Source: Owenia fusiformis (lineage: Eukaryota > Annelida > Polychaeta > Sabellida > Oweniidae). From it: a stretch of 64,000 bases of DNA. Below, piece after piece: positions 1 to 11,529 of the stretch; the first letter of the stretch is position 1; every line of letters begins with the position of its first letter. The notes beneath the pieces are model-generated. The model did no database searches. It worked only from the letters and a program-made list of their open reading frames with translations, and was not told the origin of the DNA. The translations under genes and the position numbers were made by a program. The DNA is taken from NCBI GenBank assembly GCA_903813345.2, contig CAIIXF020000001.1:37419366-37483365 (forward strand), written 5' to 3'.

Positions 1-118
1 GAAATGTATAGGCTGGCTGAATCATTGGGCTCTTGAAACCCCATGGTTTGAATCACTGTGTTGGCATTGATATTGACATAGAACACAAAGAAGTAAGAAA
101 TGGATGAATAATACTCAC

Positions 119-282
119 TCTATGACTTGGCCTATCTCTGAGAAGGGAATCCCTGGTTTACATATATTGATAGCCTCATCGCGACACTTCTTTGTTGTTA
201 TTATGAGATCCATGGCAGCAGAATCTGTGTCACCAACCACATAAGTCTCGGATAAATCCCCATGGAAACCATTGTAAAATAT
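119..282 (-). CDS. METAP1D: METAP1D exon 3
   Basis: 164 nt, enters in phase 0 and leaves in phase 2; acceptor TTATAG, donor GTGAGT (113-118). It encodes FHGDLSETY, with the second metal-binding Asp, then a helix with KKCRDEAI and [10 protein letters not shown]. Confidence 0.92.
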
Positions 283-1470
283 CTATAAAAGATGAGAAAG
301 TTAAATGTTAGGTGGATAAGGTATATCCGTAACATCAGAATAATCAATCATACAAAGCAACCACTTAAAAATGAGAACAATCCTTAAATAAATAGGCCAT
401 AATTAAAGAAATACGTACTTACAGTTATATCAATATTGATGATGTCAGAGTTTTCTAAAGGTCTGTCATCGGGAATACCATGGCAGGCCACATTGTTTAT
501 TGATGTACAGACTGACTTCGGGAAGTTTCGGTATAATAGCGTTGAAGGGTATGCATTATGGTCTATTACAGTTTTATGAACAAATCTATCTATTTCATCA
601 GTAGTTATGCCAACCTAAAAGGGAATAGTTATGCAGAAAGGCAACAATGATAATACAGTAAAACCTCTCTTAGTTGAACAACTTTGGAAGTTGTACCACT
701 TGGGAGGTGTTCCACTTACAAAGGTTCATTTAACATTAGGTCCGTTGGTCTTGGGACTCTGAAAAGTGTTCCACTAATAGAGATTTTCCACTAGAGATGT
801 TCCACGTCTAGGTTTCACTGTTTATTTGAAAAAAGTTTTATAATGTACTGCTCATGAATTCAAACCATGGAAACACCCAACAAAATTGTAAAAAATCTAA
901 TACATAATATTTGTGTTTATCAAAGCAGTGGAAAAAATTATTCAATATTCTCTAGTCAATGTATGGTAAAAATATCATGTATTCACGTATCTATAGGATT
1001 GTTATAATCAAAGGTAAAAGATTTTTATACATTTGAATATAATTTGCAATTTGGCTCATACTTACTTTGACAATTTCTGCAGTCAAATCAAGAACTTTCC
1101 TGGCTAGCTTACAACTTTCTCTCATTCCAGCAATCTGTACTTCATTCTTAATTTCTATCACCTTTGGACTATCATACGCTTTCTCATCATCAGGATCCTG
1201 TGCATAGGGAGGTTTAACTATGTGCTTTGGAACATGAAGTAGACCACTCACTGATCCAGGTTTTACAACAGAGTACTTTGGTTTAGGTTTTCGAGTAAAT
1301 CCAAATAGTGTCCTTACTTGCAAGTTCATTTGAAGTTGTTTCAATATCTTTCCCTGTATGTAACTGTAACTATGGTTACTCAAGCTCCTTGGTAGCTGTT
1401 GGGAGATCTTCCTGCACAGCGAACACAGCATCTGAATCAATAAAGTGTTATGGGAAATCAAACCAAGCAT
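119..1470 (-). CDS. METAP1D: Methionine aminopeptidase 1D, mitochondrial (5' part, 3 exons, runs off the left edge)
   Basis: Removes the initiator methionine from proteins made in mitochondria; M24 metallopeptidase (pita-bread) family. Three exons join in phase: 1066-1470, 423-614 and 119-282. Exon 1 gives a basic, Ser/Leu-rich leader (mitochondrial targeting), the [10 protein letters not shown] segment and the [20 protein letters not shown] helix that opens the family core. Exon 2 has [20 protein letters not shown], with a conserved active-site His, and NIDITV, with the first metal Asp. Exon 3 has [17 protein letters not shown], with the second metal Asp. The C-terminal metal ligands (the GHGIG and TIEP segments in the family) must lie left of position 119. 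ATG 1468-1470 is the longest start; a Met 13 codons downstream directly follows a TTGATTCAG acceptor-like sequence and could be the true start or an exon edge. Family identity is firm; the start is less so. Confidence 0.93.
423..614 (-). CDS. METAP1D: METAP1D exon 2
   Basis: 64 codons, phase 0 to phase 0, acceptor TTTTAG, donor GTAAGT (417-422). It encodes the catalytic-His segment NVACHG and ends in NIDIT, the first metal-ligand strand. Confidence 0.92.
1066..1470 (-). CDS. METAP1D: METAP1D exon 1
   Basis: 135 codons from ATG 1470 to the donor GTAAG (plus-strand cttac 1061-1065), phase 0. It carries the transit peptide and the N-terminal helix of the peptidase. Confidence 0.85.
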
Positions 1471-1720
1471 GCATTTATAGAAATGGCGATATTAGCTAAA
1501 TAATGGCATGGAACTGATTTAATAGGGAGGGAGGGGTTATAGGATCGAGCGGTTATGTTTGATAGCATGTACATGTAAGTAGGTTCCAAGATATTCATAT
1601 AAATATTATCACAAATGTCGTAACTTAGAAGTAAAAATAACTTAAAGAGAGCCAAAATGAATGCTATAAAAACAGTTACTTTAAAGTTACGTTAAATTTT
1701 CAGCTTCTGCTAGAAGGAAA

Positions 1721-2659
1721 TGTAAGTAATATAACATTGGTTAAAATACATTGATGAAATATTAAGGGCAGGTTTAGTAATGAATAAGGTAATGTTGTTC
1801 AGTTTCAAATTGGTTCAGTATAGCGAATACGGTATGTTAGTATACTTTAAGGAAAAGAGAGCTTGAGCCACTTTCAATTATCATTTGGCATAAGCGTGTC
1901 TGATTTTGGCATACTCATGTCGCATTCTGGCATAATCGTTCATATCATAAGGAAAAGTAAGTTTGCTTCCACATGAGGTACTTGTTCCTTGTCTTGAATG
2001 TTATTGTACCCATGTAACTAACCATGTTTCATAAGAAGAATGATGGGATATGTCGGGCTCGTTCCAGACATTATGTAAACAATCTTCTCACAGAATCTCT
2101 TCCACATTGCATTCCAAAGGAGGTTGATCTATGCAATGTAATTCTTAGCAGTTTGTGTGTAATCTATTTTGGGAAACCTTCTACAGAAGTGGGAAAGTAC
2201 CTCTTGTGGAATTCGGCTGTAAATGGTGAGGCAAAACGTCTTGAGAAACAGAATCTATTACCTTAGAGGCAAAGCGCAGTTTGAAAGTCAATGTCAGTGT
2301 AGTAGACTAAATGTCTGGGTATAAAATGTGTACAAATGAGACAGGAGCCACAGGAAGGACTGCGGGTTTTAGAAAAGATAAGAGCAGGTTAGAGAGGGCA
2401 AGATAGAAAAGCAAGATGGGTTTGGAAAGTGGAGGAATGTTTAAGATCTGTAGAAATGGAATTGTGTAGAACTATGTACGATTTGGAAACTAGAAAATAA
2501 AGTGAAGATGGAAATTATATAAAGTCTCGGCCTTTATGTTTAGGAACTTTAGATCCGTTTACCAATAAGGGACACCAATGACATTGATCATAAAAGACTT
2601 CAAGTAATAATGGACGTTAGTCAAGAAGAACATTGGTGCTCATTTTAAATTAACGGACA
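1721..2659 (+). repeat. 5' LTR (939 bp)
   Basis: Direct repeat of 5518-6458 with TG...CA ends. It holds an 80-codon ORF (2024-2266) that is intact and identical in the other LTR. It is 2 bp shorter than the 3' LTR because of an AT indel near position 1840. Confidence 0.93.
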
Positions 2660-2660
2660 T

Positions 2661-2674
2661 TGGTGGCAGCGGTG
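2661..2674 (+). promoter_or_regulatory. Primer binding site, tRNA-Leu type
   Basis: TGGTGGCAGCGGTG is complementary to the 3' end CACCGCTGCCACCA known for animal tRNA-Leu(AAG/UAG). It sits one base after the 5' LTR, where minus-strand priming occurs. Confidence 0.8.
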
Positions 2675-4146
2675 TCTTGCGAACTCACATAAAGTGAAGG
2701 ACTATGGATACTTAGGAGAAGATTAAAATAATTCGACAATTTAGAATATTGATTAGACAGGTGTAAAACTTTAAATTTGGAAAGGATTTGGGACATACAT
2801 AATATAATATGGATATATTCGACGGTAATTTTTGGATATTTCTTTCAAAGGAAATAAACATGGATTAATAATATGGAATTATCCTAGAAACTATACTATG
2901 GTAGGTGCAGTAATTGTAATTTACATTTGAACTTTTATTGACATTAGATGCTCTGAAAAGTATTGAAATTAGCATAATATAGATACACTAGCCTGTATTG
3001 AGAAACATTTCTTCTGACCTGTTTTTTAAAAAGAACATTAATGTTATTTGGACTGTAAGAGTGATACAGCTCGAATTTTGAAAATAACCATTTACAGAAC
3101 ATTGATTTCCCGTGAACTGTAAAATGTTAAAACGTTTAAAGATTGAATTATCAATTAATTTGGGACAAAAATGAACATTAACCAAAATATTCTTCACAAC
3201 TTGGAAGGATCTAAATATTAACAATATAAAACATTGGAGTAAACCACATTAATTTCAACATGATCATCTCTGCGTAGACTATGTCTGTGTCATCACAACC
3301 TTTTGCAAAGAACTACAACGCTACCAGAACCAAGCTTAAAATTGTTTACTTGAAATATAAAATATGTTATTTGATATGCTGTTTATGTTAAAAGTCTACA
3401 GCACCTATTGTTCAGCATCCAGAAACTCAGTCTTGTGCAATGCCGCAAAACATTTAATAAACGCATACTTAGAACATTATATGGACAATTCTTCTTGAAC
3501 TGTATGATCTAAATTGAAAACTGGTAATAGCATTGACAAAACATCGATAAAATGGATAACTATGAACCTGGGAATATTGTTGCCAAAATGATTGGTGATG
3601 CTAATAAAGAATTCAGACTATAAAAACACTCTCTGTGATTTACGTGGAAATTCGGAGGCAGTTGGATTTTGACATTTTAATATCACAATCTACTCAAAAA
3701 AGGCGTATTTGGGGATAATATTTCAATGTTTTTGGAACAAAGGATTTCCTGTATATCAGCAGTAACACAGCTAAACAGCAAAAACTTTCGCTAACTTTAC
3801 TTCTTGATGAGGGGCATATATACAGACCTAAGACTTTCGTTTGAGGATATCAAGAAGTTGTTTCTGGTTGCAGGATAATAAGACAGTAAAGACCGAAGGA
3901 CCTCAAGAGTCCGTATATTGAGAGAATCGTTGTGGACAGATTTCGAGACTGTAAAAGGAAACTATGATTGTTTACCAATAAGAGGATCTCCTTCAGAAGA
4001 GGAATGTTGAACTTATGAAGCCACTGGGGACAATTATGACCAAGATGTCCATAATGCCACATACAAAAGTGATCATGAACAAGCTGTTCCTTGTCATTGG
4101 GACTATTGAAGCCATTTAAGAACTGAATTTTGTTGACATAGAGAAG

Positions 4147-4599
4147 ATGTGTATTAAATATGGAAGACAATATTTTATTAATGATCCAGGACAGGACACT
4201 CTGATCAAGTGCTACCCAGAGGATACTTTTGATGTCTGCATGAGTGCAGATACTGGGATACCTGGTTGTTCTGAGTGTTTGTTACCAGCCAGGGTAGTAT
4301 GTCATGAGAACATATGTGGGGATGAGAAATTTCTGGTGGAACAGAAGATGAGTAAATGTATGGAGTACTTACTCATATCTTGTATATTGCTGGCCAGCGC
4401 GTTGATTTTAACAAGAGTTCCACATCGTGTACTGAACGTAGGAGAGGGCAGATGGCTATACAAAGGAACTGTCATGGAAGTGGCTTCTATTGATTTTCAA
4501 GGAGACGTCCTTGAGTCTGCTAGATTCATGGCTATGATGAACAGTACCTGTCCTATAGATCTGGAGGAGGTTCAGTACAAACGTGATAAAAGTGTCTAA
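4147..4599 (+). pseudogene. Remnant of retroelement pol (region between protease and reverse transcriptase)
   Basis: 150-residue ORF inside the LTR element. It contains IPGCSECLLPARV, and later VPHRVLNVGEGRWLYKGTV. This resembles the linker after the retropepsin in Ty3/gypsy polyproteins, where a P-x-S-E-x-x-V/L-P-x-x-V segment is followed by V-P-V-R-x-L-N ... L-Y-K-G-T. No protease DTG triad or RT motif is seen nearby. It lies in the middle of the interior, between degraded sequence on both sides. Assignment is by motif memory, so moderate. Confidence 0.55.
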
Positions 4600-5504
4600 T
4601 TATATAAGTGAAAGTGATGAAGGACATCACAATTTAAGAGAAAACTGTGAAGAAATCAGACGAATCTGAGAAGGACATGGCTCATATTAATTTTATAACT
4701 AAGGAGGCTTCAAAGGAACTGTACGCGAGGAGAACTGTTGGAGAAAACATTGAGAATTCTTAGGGGAATTCAACAATGCAGTCTCAAAGACTAGAAAAGA
4801 CATTGGATATACATTGACAAAAATTCTCCAGTATACCAGAATGGACAGAGAACATTGTTAATGTCGGGTTAGATCTATAATTATATGTTTACCAAATTTG
4901 TAATTATTTTCTGAACAAAATTGATAGGTCTGGATAGTTTATCAAAATTATTGTTTTCAGATAACATGATTTTTGATTGTACAAATCTGTAATTTTGAAA
5001 GTGATGTGCAGTGATGCGAGTGGTTATTTGCCCTCTGTAATATAATGTACATATATGTTACTCTCTATTATTACTCAATTATAATCTTATATCACTGTAA
5101 ATTCAGTCATTTCAATAATAGTGTATTAGTGCTTTGCAATGGTTTTCATTTGTTTGTTAGCATGAAAATTGTTTTGGAATTTTCTATGTTTTTGTAAATG
5201 CGTTATTTAGGCTGAAGTTGAAATTGATGAAACTTTGTAATTTGTATCCTTAAAGCATTGCAATGCTAACTTGCTATGCTAGTCTTATGTATGTAGTCAA
5301 ATATGTTATATGTTACTTACTCCATCTATATATCTCTCGTATATCAATTTTTCCAAAGAGCATGGACTGTAACAAATTTACTAATTATTTTGAGTGTGGT
5401 TAATATTTTTGACAAATTATACTGTTGGGTAGTTTTTACACAAAGGGTGCTATGTTGCACTGATTGAAATTGATATTATTTTGCAGACCAGGAGGTCTGA
5501 GGCT

Positions 5505-5517
5505 AAGAGGGGGGTAA
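5505..5517 (+). promoter_or_regulatory. Polypurine tract of the LTR element
   Basis: The purine-rich run aagaggggggtaa directly precedes the 3' LTR, where plus-strand priming takes place in LTR retrotransposons. Confidence 0.75.
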
Positions 5518-6458
5518 TGTAAGTAATATAACATTGGTTAAAATACATTGATGAAATATTAAGGGCAGGTTTAGTAATGAATAAGGTAATGTTGTTCAGT
5601 TTCAAATTGGTTCAGTATAGCGAATACGGTATGTTAGAATATACTTTAAGGAAAAGAGAGCTTGAGCGACTTTCAATTATCATTTGGCATAAGCGTGTCT
5701 GATTTTGGCATACTCATGTCGCATTCTGGCATAATCGTTCATATCATAAGGAAAAGTAAGTTTGCTTCCACACGAGGTACTTGTTCCTTGTCTTGAATGT
5801 TATTGTACCCATGTAACTAACCATGTTTCATAAGAAGAATGATGGGATATGTCGGGCTCGTTCCAGACATTATGTAAACAATCTTCTCACAGAATCTCTT
5901 CCACATTGCATTCCAAAGGAGGTTGATCTATGCAATGTAATTCTTAGCAGTTTGTGTGTAATCTATTTTGGGAAACCTTCTACAGAAGTGGGAAAGTACC
6001 TCTTGTGGAATTCGGCTGTAAATGGTGAGGCAAAACGTCTTGAGAAACAGAATCTATTACCTTAGAGGCAAAGCGCAGTTTGAAAGTCAATGTCAGTGTA
6101 GTAGACTAAATGTCTGGGTATAAAATGTGTACAAATGAGACAGGGGCCACAGGAAGGACTGCGGGTTTTAGAAAAGATAAGAGCAGGTTAGAGAGGGCAA
6201 GATAGAAAAGCAAGATGGGTTTGGAAAGTGGAGGAATGTTTAAGATCTGTAGAAATGGAATTGTGTAGAACTATGTACGACTTGGAAACTAGAAAATAAA
6301 GTGAAGATGGAAATTATATAAAGTCTCGGCCTTTATGTTTAGGAACTTTAGATCCGTTTACCAATAAGGGACACCAATGACATTGATCATAAAAGACTTC
6401 AAGTAATAATGGACGTTAGTCAAGAAGAACATTGGTGCTCATTTTAAATTAACGGACA
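5518..6458 (+). repeat. 3' LTR (941 bp)
   Basis: Near-identical to 1721-2659; differences are a 2-bp indel and about four substitutions. It is followed by the target duplication gaaa and then unrelated sequence. Confidence 0.93.
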
Positions 6459-6599
6459 GAAAGATAACAAGGAAGTTCAGCAAATTGTTTTAAAAGTTTT
6501 TAAAGAATGCCTTTGACAAGTGAACAAAAAAAATCTATAACCAGACCTATTCAAAGATGCTTAAATCGATGCAAGCAAAATTTCAAGACATTTAAACCT

Positions 6600-7395
6600 A
6601 AATTACCTGCACAAAAGACAGATTCATGGATGGGTCAATAAATTTATAGTAAAGGGAACTGTACTGTATATTGAATATGATTTGATGGAATTTCATTTGC
6701 CATGTATTTGCCCAGGAGACCAGCTTGTCAAGGTCATTCTGGAGTGTTAGTGCGTCCTGTTGGTTCTCGACAGACATGAAGAGGAGGCTGTCATCTGCAA
6801 ATAGTTTGAGGCTGGTTGTTGGTGATAAGTCGCTGCCCATATCATTGAATATATAAGCGCAAATGCCAAAGGGAAGGGTGACTAAAAACTTTAAAGAAAC
6901 CCAACAAGAAAAGCAAACTTTAAGTGTACCCTATCCCAAAACCATGATTTAACGTGAAAAGAAACAATATCTAACACCCCCCTCCCCCCTCCAATTAGCT
7001 CTAAATCCATGTTCTCGGTGGTTAGCGAGGATATTGTGGAGATCGAAGTGGTCCATAACATGGTGAAATATAATATGTTCCATTATCTTGCATGGGACTG
7101 ATGTGAGAGACACAGGCCTGTAGTTTACTGCCTCATCTCTGCGTCCTTTCTTGTATATAGCCGAGACATTGGCATGTTTCCAGTCTAAGGGTACTGACCC
7201 TGCATCAATGGATTGCTGGAAGATGATTTGCAGGTATGGTGAAATAGTGTCACTGCATTCCTTGAGGACCCTAGTAGGTATGAGATCAGGTCCTGAGGCC
7301 TTCACAGAGTTGAGGCCTTTGAGTAGTTTGGTAATAGACATATTTGCGATAAAGAGTTCAGATGGTAATTTACATAAATATCTCCCATGATGCAT
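6600..7395 (-). pseudogene. Non-LTR retrotransposon reverse transcriptase, broken
   Basis: Two minus-strand pieces of one RT domain. 7395 to about 7000 encodes a fingers/palm start: KGLNSVKASGPDLIPTRVLK, then PLDWKHANVSAIYKKG and NYRPVSLTSVPCKIMEHII, classic for jockey/CR1-type LINEs. 6840 to about 6660 encodes FADDSLLF, the catalytic DD box (Phe for the usual Tyr), followed by NDLDKLVSWANTWQMKFH. Roughly 60-90 residues between them, including the strand with the first catalytic Asp, are missing or scrambled; a C-rich run (about 6975-6990) marks the junction. It is a dead copy. It is a different LINE family from the one at 40-41.7 kb. Confidence 0.85.
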
Positions 7396-8708
7396 CGCTT
7401 TGGAAGGCGATTACTCTGAACGAAATGTTGCAAAGTCAAAGGTCATGATCCGCTAATTTCATTGGTGGAGGATTACATCATAGCGTATAGCATCATATTG
7501 TCGGAAGATTGCTCGAACAAAATTTCAACAAATTCTGATAAAACTAGACTAAGTGTGAATCAATTGACAATCAGCCTCTGATATTCCACCAGCGCTCGAG
7601 TACAGTTACACAATCCAATCTATTCAATAATCAGAAAGATAATCGGAGATTCTGAAAATTACATTATTTATATTTTCGATCTTCAATGGAGTCTGGGCAA
7701 TTTGTGGGAAATCAGTGACATCACTGGAATTGGAGGGCATTTCCAAATAAAGATTTCTTCAGATTTGGGAATTATAGTTCAAAAAGCCTTGTTGTATATC
7801 TTAATATCATACATATCTATCATTTGTGCGAATGCAACACTACATAAATGTAGAGATTGTGATAAATGTAGAGTGATTGTAGAGAGGGGGGGGGGGCTAG
7901 AGAGTCTTTGAGTCTGTCTGGTCCATTTGGCTCGCTTGTAGATGTCACAGCCAGCACCATCTATCTAATATAAGTCTAATATCGAATAATGAAGATTGAT
8001 AGTGGTTGTGCACTTTGCGAGGCGGTGATCTAAAAACCCGGGAATTTTGAAATAAACTTTTGACCAGCAGTATTTTTGTCGCAGTGAATGCTAGGATTTC
8101 TAAAAGTATGTATATACGTCTTAATAAAATGACACGAACTTTTTATTACATTTATAGGATACATTTATGAGAATATTTAGTTTATTTGAAAAAATATAAA
8201 AAACTTACTTTGGTTTCTTGTGGATTTCCGGTTCCGGTCAGAAAAATTCAAATCGAGGTTGCCGCGAAAAATCCCAAGTTTATTTTGAAGAGGACGTTGA
8301 ATGTTCTCTATATTTGCGGAAAGAATGGACAGGTATGTATCACAGGAACTTGTAGCACTAACTCTATGAGTTGCTTATGTCAGATCTGAGTCAATATGTA
8401 TATGATAAGAAGGACGATAACGCTTCACCATTTCTGGGAACTGAAGTAAAAAACACTTGCTGGGCTAGATCTATCTACAGTTGGGGACATAAATAAATTT
8501 GCTGAAGTGAGGATTTCCCATGTTAAAAATAAGAGAATTTACAAGAGGCCATAAATCAGTGGATGAGATTATACAAAATGTAAAATATACAAATTTTAAG
8601 GGATATGTATCTAGACAATATTGGAAATTATGGGCTTTCAGACCACCATAATTAGGAAATGGTGATCGAAAATCGACCTGTCATTTATTTTTGTCCCCAA
8701 CTGTACTG
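7396..8708. other. Gene-free stretch, mostly unique
   Basis: No supported gene. It contains a G-run (about 7887-7898) and a roughly 35-bp sequence (7972-8010, around taatgaagattgatagtggt) that recurs at 11456-11500. A CG-richer patch at 8215-8340 ends in a donor-like gaatggacag/gtatgt. Confidence 0.4.
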
Positions 8709-8825
8709 TTTTTTTCATGGCCTGAGTTCGTCGCTAACATGCTTAATATAAGAGTTAGCTGACGGTTGGGAGTCTGACTTACCTTCTAAAGGTTAGAACC
8801 CGGATCTTAATGAAACCATATCACC
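8709..8825 (+). repeat. Left arm of a 117-bp inverted repeat pair
   Basis: The sequence from the T-run and catggcctgag to accatatcacc reappears inverted at 10405-10521 with few mismatches. The 1.58 kb between the arms shows no transposase. It could be a long-TIR non-autonomous DNA element; no clear target duplication was found. Confidence 0.75.
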
Positions 8826-9336
8826 ACAGTCAGAGAGAATGTTTCTGGCGAAAATTCTGGGATTTCAAACACTTTGAAGTTGGGAAACCGGAAGGGCTTA
8901 CCTTTTTCAATTCCCGAATCTCACTGAATCTCTCCGAAATTAGCTCATCTTGGTGACTGTCAATTGCACAGCTGTATTCAATGGAGTCTTGTCATATTCG
9001 ATCAGCCTCAATATTTTCAACGTGATTTTATCGTTTTTTGTCGACTGGTAAGAAAACGCCGGGCAAATGGCAAGATGGATGACTTTTGACCTGACCTTGA
9101 CCGATGGTGATCACGTCATCAATATTACCAAGATGGCGGTTTCAAAATTTTCTAAAATTGCTTCAAATAATATTATGTTAATTCCTAGCGAGTAAAGATA
9201 TCTCTTAGTTTGCTATTTCACAATAAGATAACGAAATGTGTAAGGAATTCGTATTTATCAATTAAAACATCACATCGACATTTGGTATTCGTAAACTAGA
9301 CGATGAAGATAACGACCTCGAAAAAAAACAAAAGAG

Positions 9337-9403
9337 CGAGTACGGGATTCAAACCCGGGCCTCCAGCGTGCTAAGCGAGGATTCTCCCTCTAGACCACCG
9401 TTA
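9337..9403 (-). repeat. tRNA-derived relic (tRNA-Glu-like; SINE head or tRNA pseudogene)
   Basis: On the minus strand GGTGGTCTAGAGGG resembles an A box and GGTTTGAATCC a B box, separated by tRNA-like spacing. The body reads like animal tRNA-Glu (GGTGGTCTAG...AGGCCCGGGTTTGAATCCCG). The acceptor arms do not pair and the anticodon stem is imperfect, so it is unlikely to be a working tRNA. Confidence 0.6.
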
Positions 9404-10265
9404 TATTACATATGGTGTTGGGAATTAAACGCTACTTATTTTGAATGCTAATTCGGAAGTGACGTCACGTTCTTCACGTTTTGTTTGAGAGCGAGAACGA
9501 GACATGCCAGAAGCCCGGCTTTTTTGTCAGTCGACCTGTTCAAAGTACATTTAGTGATAATTATCGCTTTTCAGAACAATTTAGGAAACAATATTTTCTA
9601 TCTACGTCGATTACAAAGCATCTAAGGTACGTAAATTTATATGAACAACTGAGTCAATAGGGATAAATAGCCCAACGAGAGTCGGCGGTCTTGAAAAATA
9701 CTTGGATCTGATGCCAGTCCTGTTATTGATATACTTCCAGGGCAGTTCGAAGAACGTATTAGATGTCCGTGCATATCACCTTTGTTCCGTCAACCATGGA
9801 GCATTTGCCACGACATCCAAGAGGTAAATCATAGACCGTGAAAATGAATGATTTCCTTGTAAGTTTTGGAAGTTTCAATACGAAAAATTACCGAACATAT
9901 GTGAAAACCGAATATTTGTTCGTTGTTTTCACGATTTACAGGTTCGTTTGTTCTTCAATGTTTTGGTCTAAATTATAAAGCATCACCAACAGGTCTTACT
10001 CTATTAATCGACTTATACAGCAGACGGCTCATATTTCTACGTAGCATTTCGTTCAGACCAATAGTGGGAGTGTAGATCACGCAGTTTCGTTCGTTGCGTA
10101 CTTCACTTGAAATTGGTAATTTTAAATATTGGCTACTTCACTTAGGTTGGCGGATGTAGAACATTGCTTAATATTCTTTTAATTTTCACACCAGACATGC
10201 TTGGTTGACACGTCAACAAAGTAAAGTTCAAGGGTCAATGCGTTATTTCGTGATAACTACAACCA

Positions 10266-10292
10266 TGGGCTTTCATCTAGTTGAAAGCCCAT
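10266..10292. repeat. Short hairpin
   Basis: GGGCTTTCA and TGAAAGCCC flank a short loop; the surrounding 8826-10404 otherwise holds no recognised gene. Confidence 0.6.
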
Positions 10293-10404
10293 GCTACAAC
10301 GCCTTCCCGGAAGTCAACATTAATGAAAAATGAAAAAGTCGGAAAAGCATTTACACTAATTATTATCAAATGCTGTGTTTATGCATCATCAATGACGGAA
10401 CAAA

Positions 10405-10521
10405 GGTGATATGGTTTCATTAAGATTCGGGTTCTAACCTTTAGAAGGTAAGTCAGACTCCCAAACGTCAGCTAACTCTTATATTTAGCATGTTAGCGAC
10501 GGACTCAGGCCATGAAAAAAA
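10405..10521 (-). repeat. Right arm of the 117-bp inverted repeat pair
   Basis: Reverse complement of 8709-8825. About 20 bp (atatcacctttgttccgtca, 9774-9795) that overlap and extend inward from this arm also occur inverted in the middle of the interval. Confidence 0.75.
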
Positions 10522-10559
10522 TAGTAGACCTATTGCAAGACTTACGCCTGCCACAACCG

Positions 10560-10740
10560 TCGCCATGTTAATCAGTGTTTTTAAGTAGCGCAAGGATCCT
10601 GCCATGACCGTGGTAGTGTTATCGTGTAAGCCTGGTATAACCGTGACAGGCTGGTATAACCGTGACAATGCTGTATTATATTGCAAGGCCTGTCATGACC
10701 CTCGAAGTGTTATCGTGGAAGCCTGACGCGACCGTAGCCT
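10560..10740. repeat. Degenerate short tandem repeat
   Basis: Repeated phrases of the form cctg-n-ataaccgtgac and gtgttatcgtg-n-aagcctg occur four to five times with variation. No coding sense is seen. Confidence 0.6.
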
Positions 10741-11529
10741 TTATTGTGGTTTATAAGCGAATGTGAATATTAATGTTTAGAAGTAATTTTGATTTTGACA
10801 TGATTAAGGAAGTTAAACACCATGATCATAGTATTAAACTGTTTAATTGATATATATTCCATACACTTTTCTTTATCTTGATGTGAAATGAGAAGCTATG
10901 ATATAGGTTAACACGCCAGAAATAATACTATTCGAACATAATATTATTCGAATGCATATTTGAAAATTTTGAAACTGCCATTGATGACGTCATTTGTTTG
11001 ACGACTTTTGACCAATCAGAGATGTATGTCATCTCAATACTAGGTTTACATTATAAGCGTATGTCATCTTTGAACTCTGGTGTTATTCCCCCTCTGCGAA
11101 ATCACTAGAAAAAAACATGCCACACATTATGCGCATTAAAGTTTAAACCAATCAGATTATTTGATTATTTTGCGCACATGAATTATTTGCTTCTAAGCAC
11201 TTACTATTAAAGCTAATCATAATAAACAAACCTGACAGATATTACCCTTACTTCATTTTAGCGAAATTCAGCTCAAACTCGTGACAAATGCATTATGCAT
11301 ACGCTGGTATGAAGCCTTGGAGACACTCATTTTGGTGAATATGATTTACGGTGGATACTTTTCTGCAGTTTGTGAGAGTTTGGGACATTTAATGTTAAAA
11401 TTCAAGAAAATATGCCAACTATATCACTTATCAATTAATTTATATCAGTACTGTATCTAATATTTAGTCTAATATTGAAGAATGAAGATTGATAGTGGTC
11501 ACTGTGAAAAAAAGGTGTGTATATTGAAT

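Larger units (their letters stand above)
1721..6458 (+). mobile_element. LTR retrotransposon, gypsy-like, internally deleted (non-autonomous)
   Basis: Two direct repeats (1721-2659 and 5518-6458) start with TGTAAG and end in GGACA. The host sequence gaaa flanks both sides (1717-1720 and 6459-6462), a 4-bp target duplication. One base after the 5' LTR, TGGTGGCAGCGGTG (2661-2674) complements 14 nt of the 3' end of tRNA-Leu of the AAG/UAG type including CCA, the expected primer binding site. A purine tract (aagaggggggtaa) abuts the 3' LTR. The 2.86-kb interior has one ORF resembling the protease-to-RT linker and no recognisable reverse transcriptase, RNase H or integrase, so it must move, if at all, with enzymes made elsewhere. 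The LTRs differ at about five places, so insertion is recent. The element lies upstream of METAP1D exon 1. Confidence 0.93.

Noticed and set aside
8186-8340. Possible 5' exon or promoter of RNF216 (ETS-like ccggaaccggaaat on the minus strand, donor-like gacag/gtatgt)
   Set aside because: No family similarity, no phase link to 15797 can be proven; too weak to annotate.
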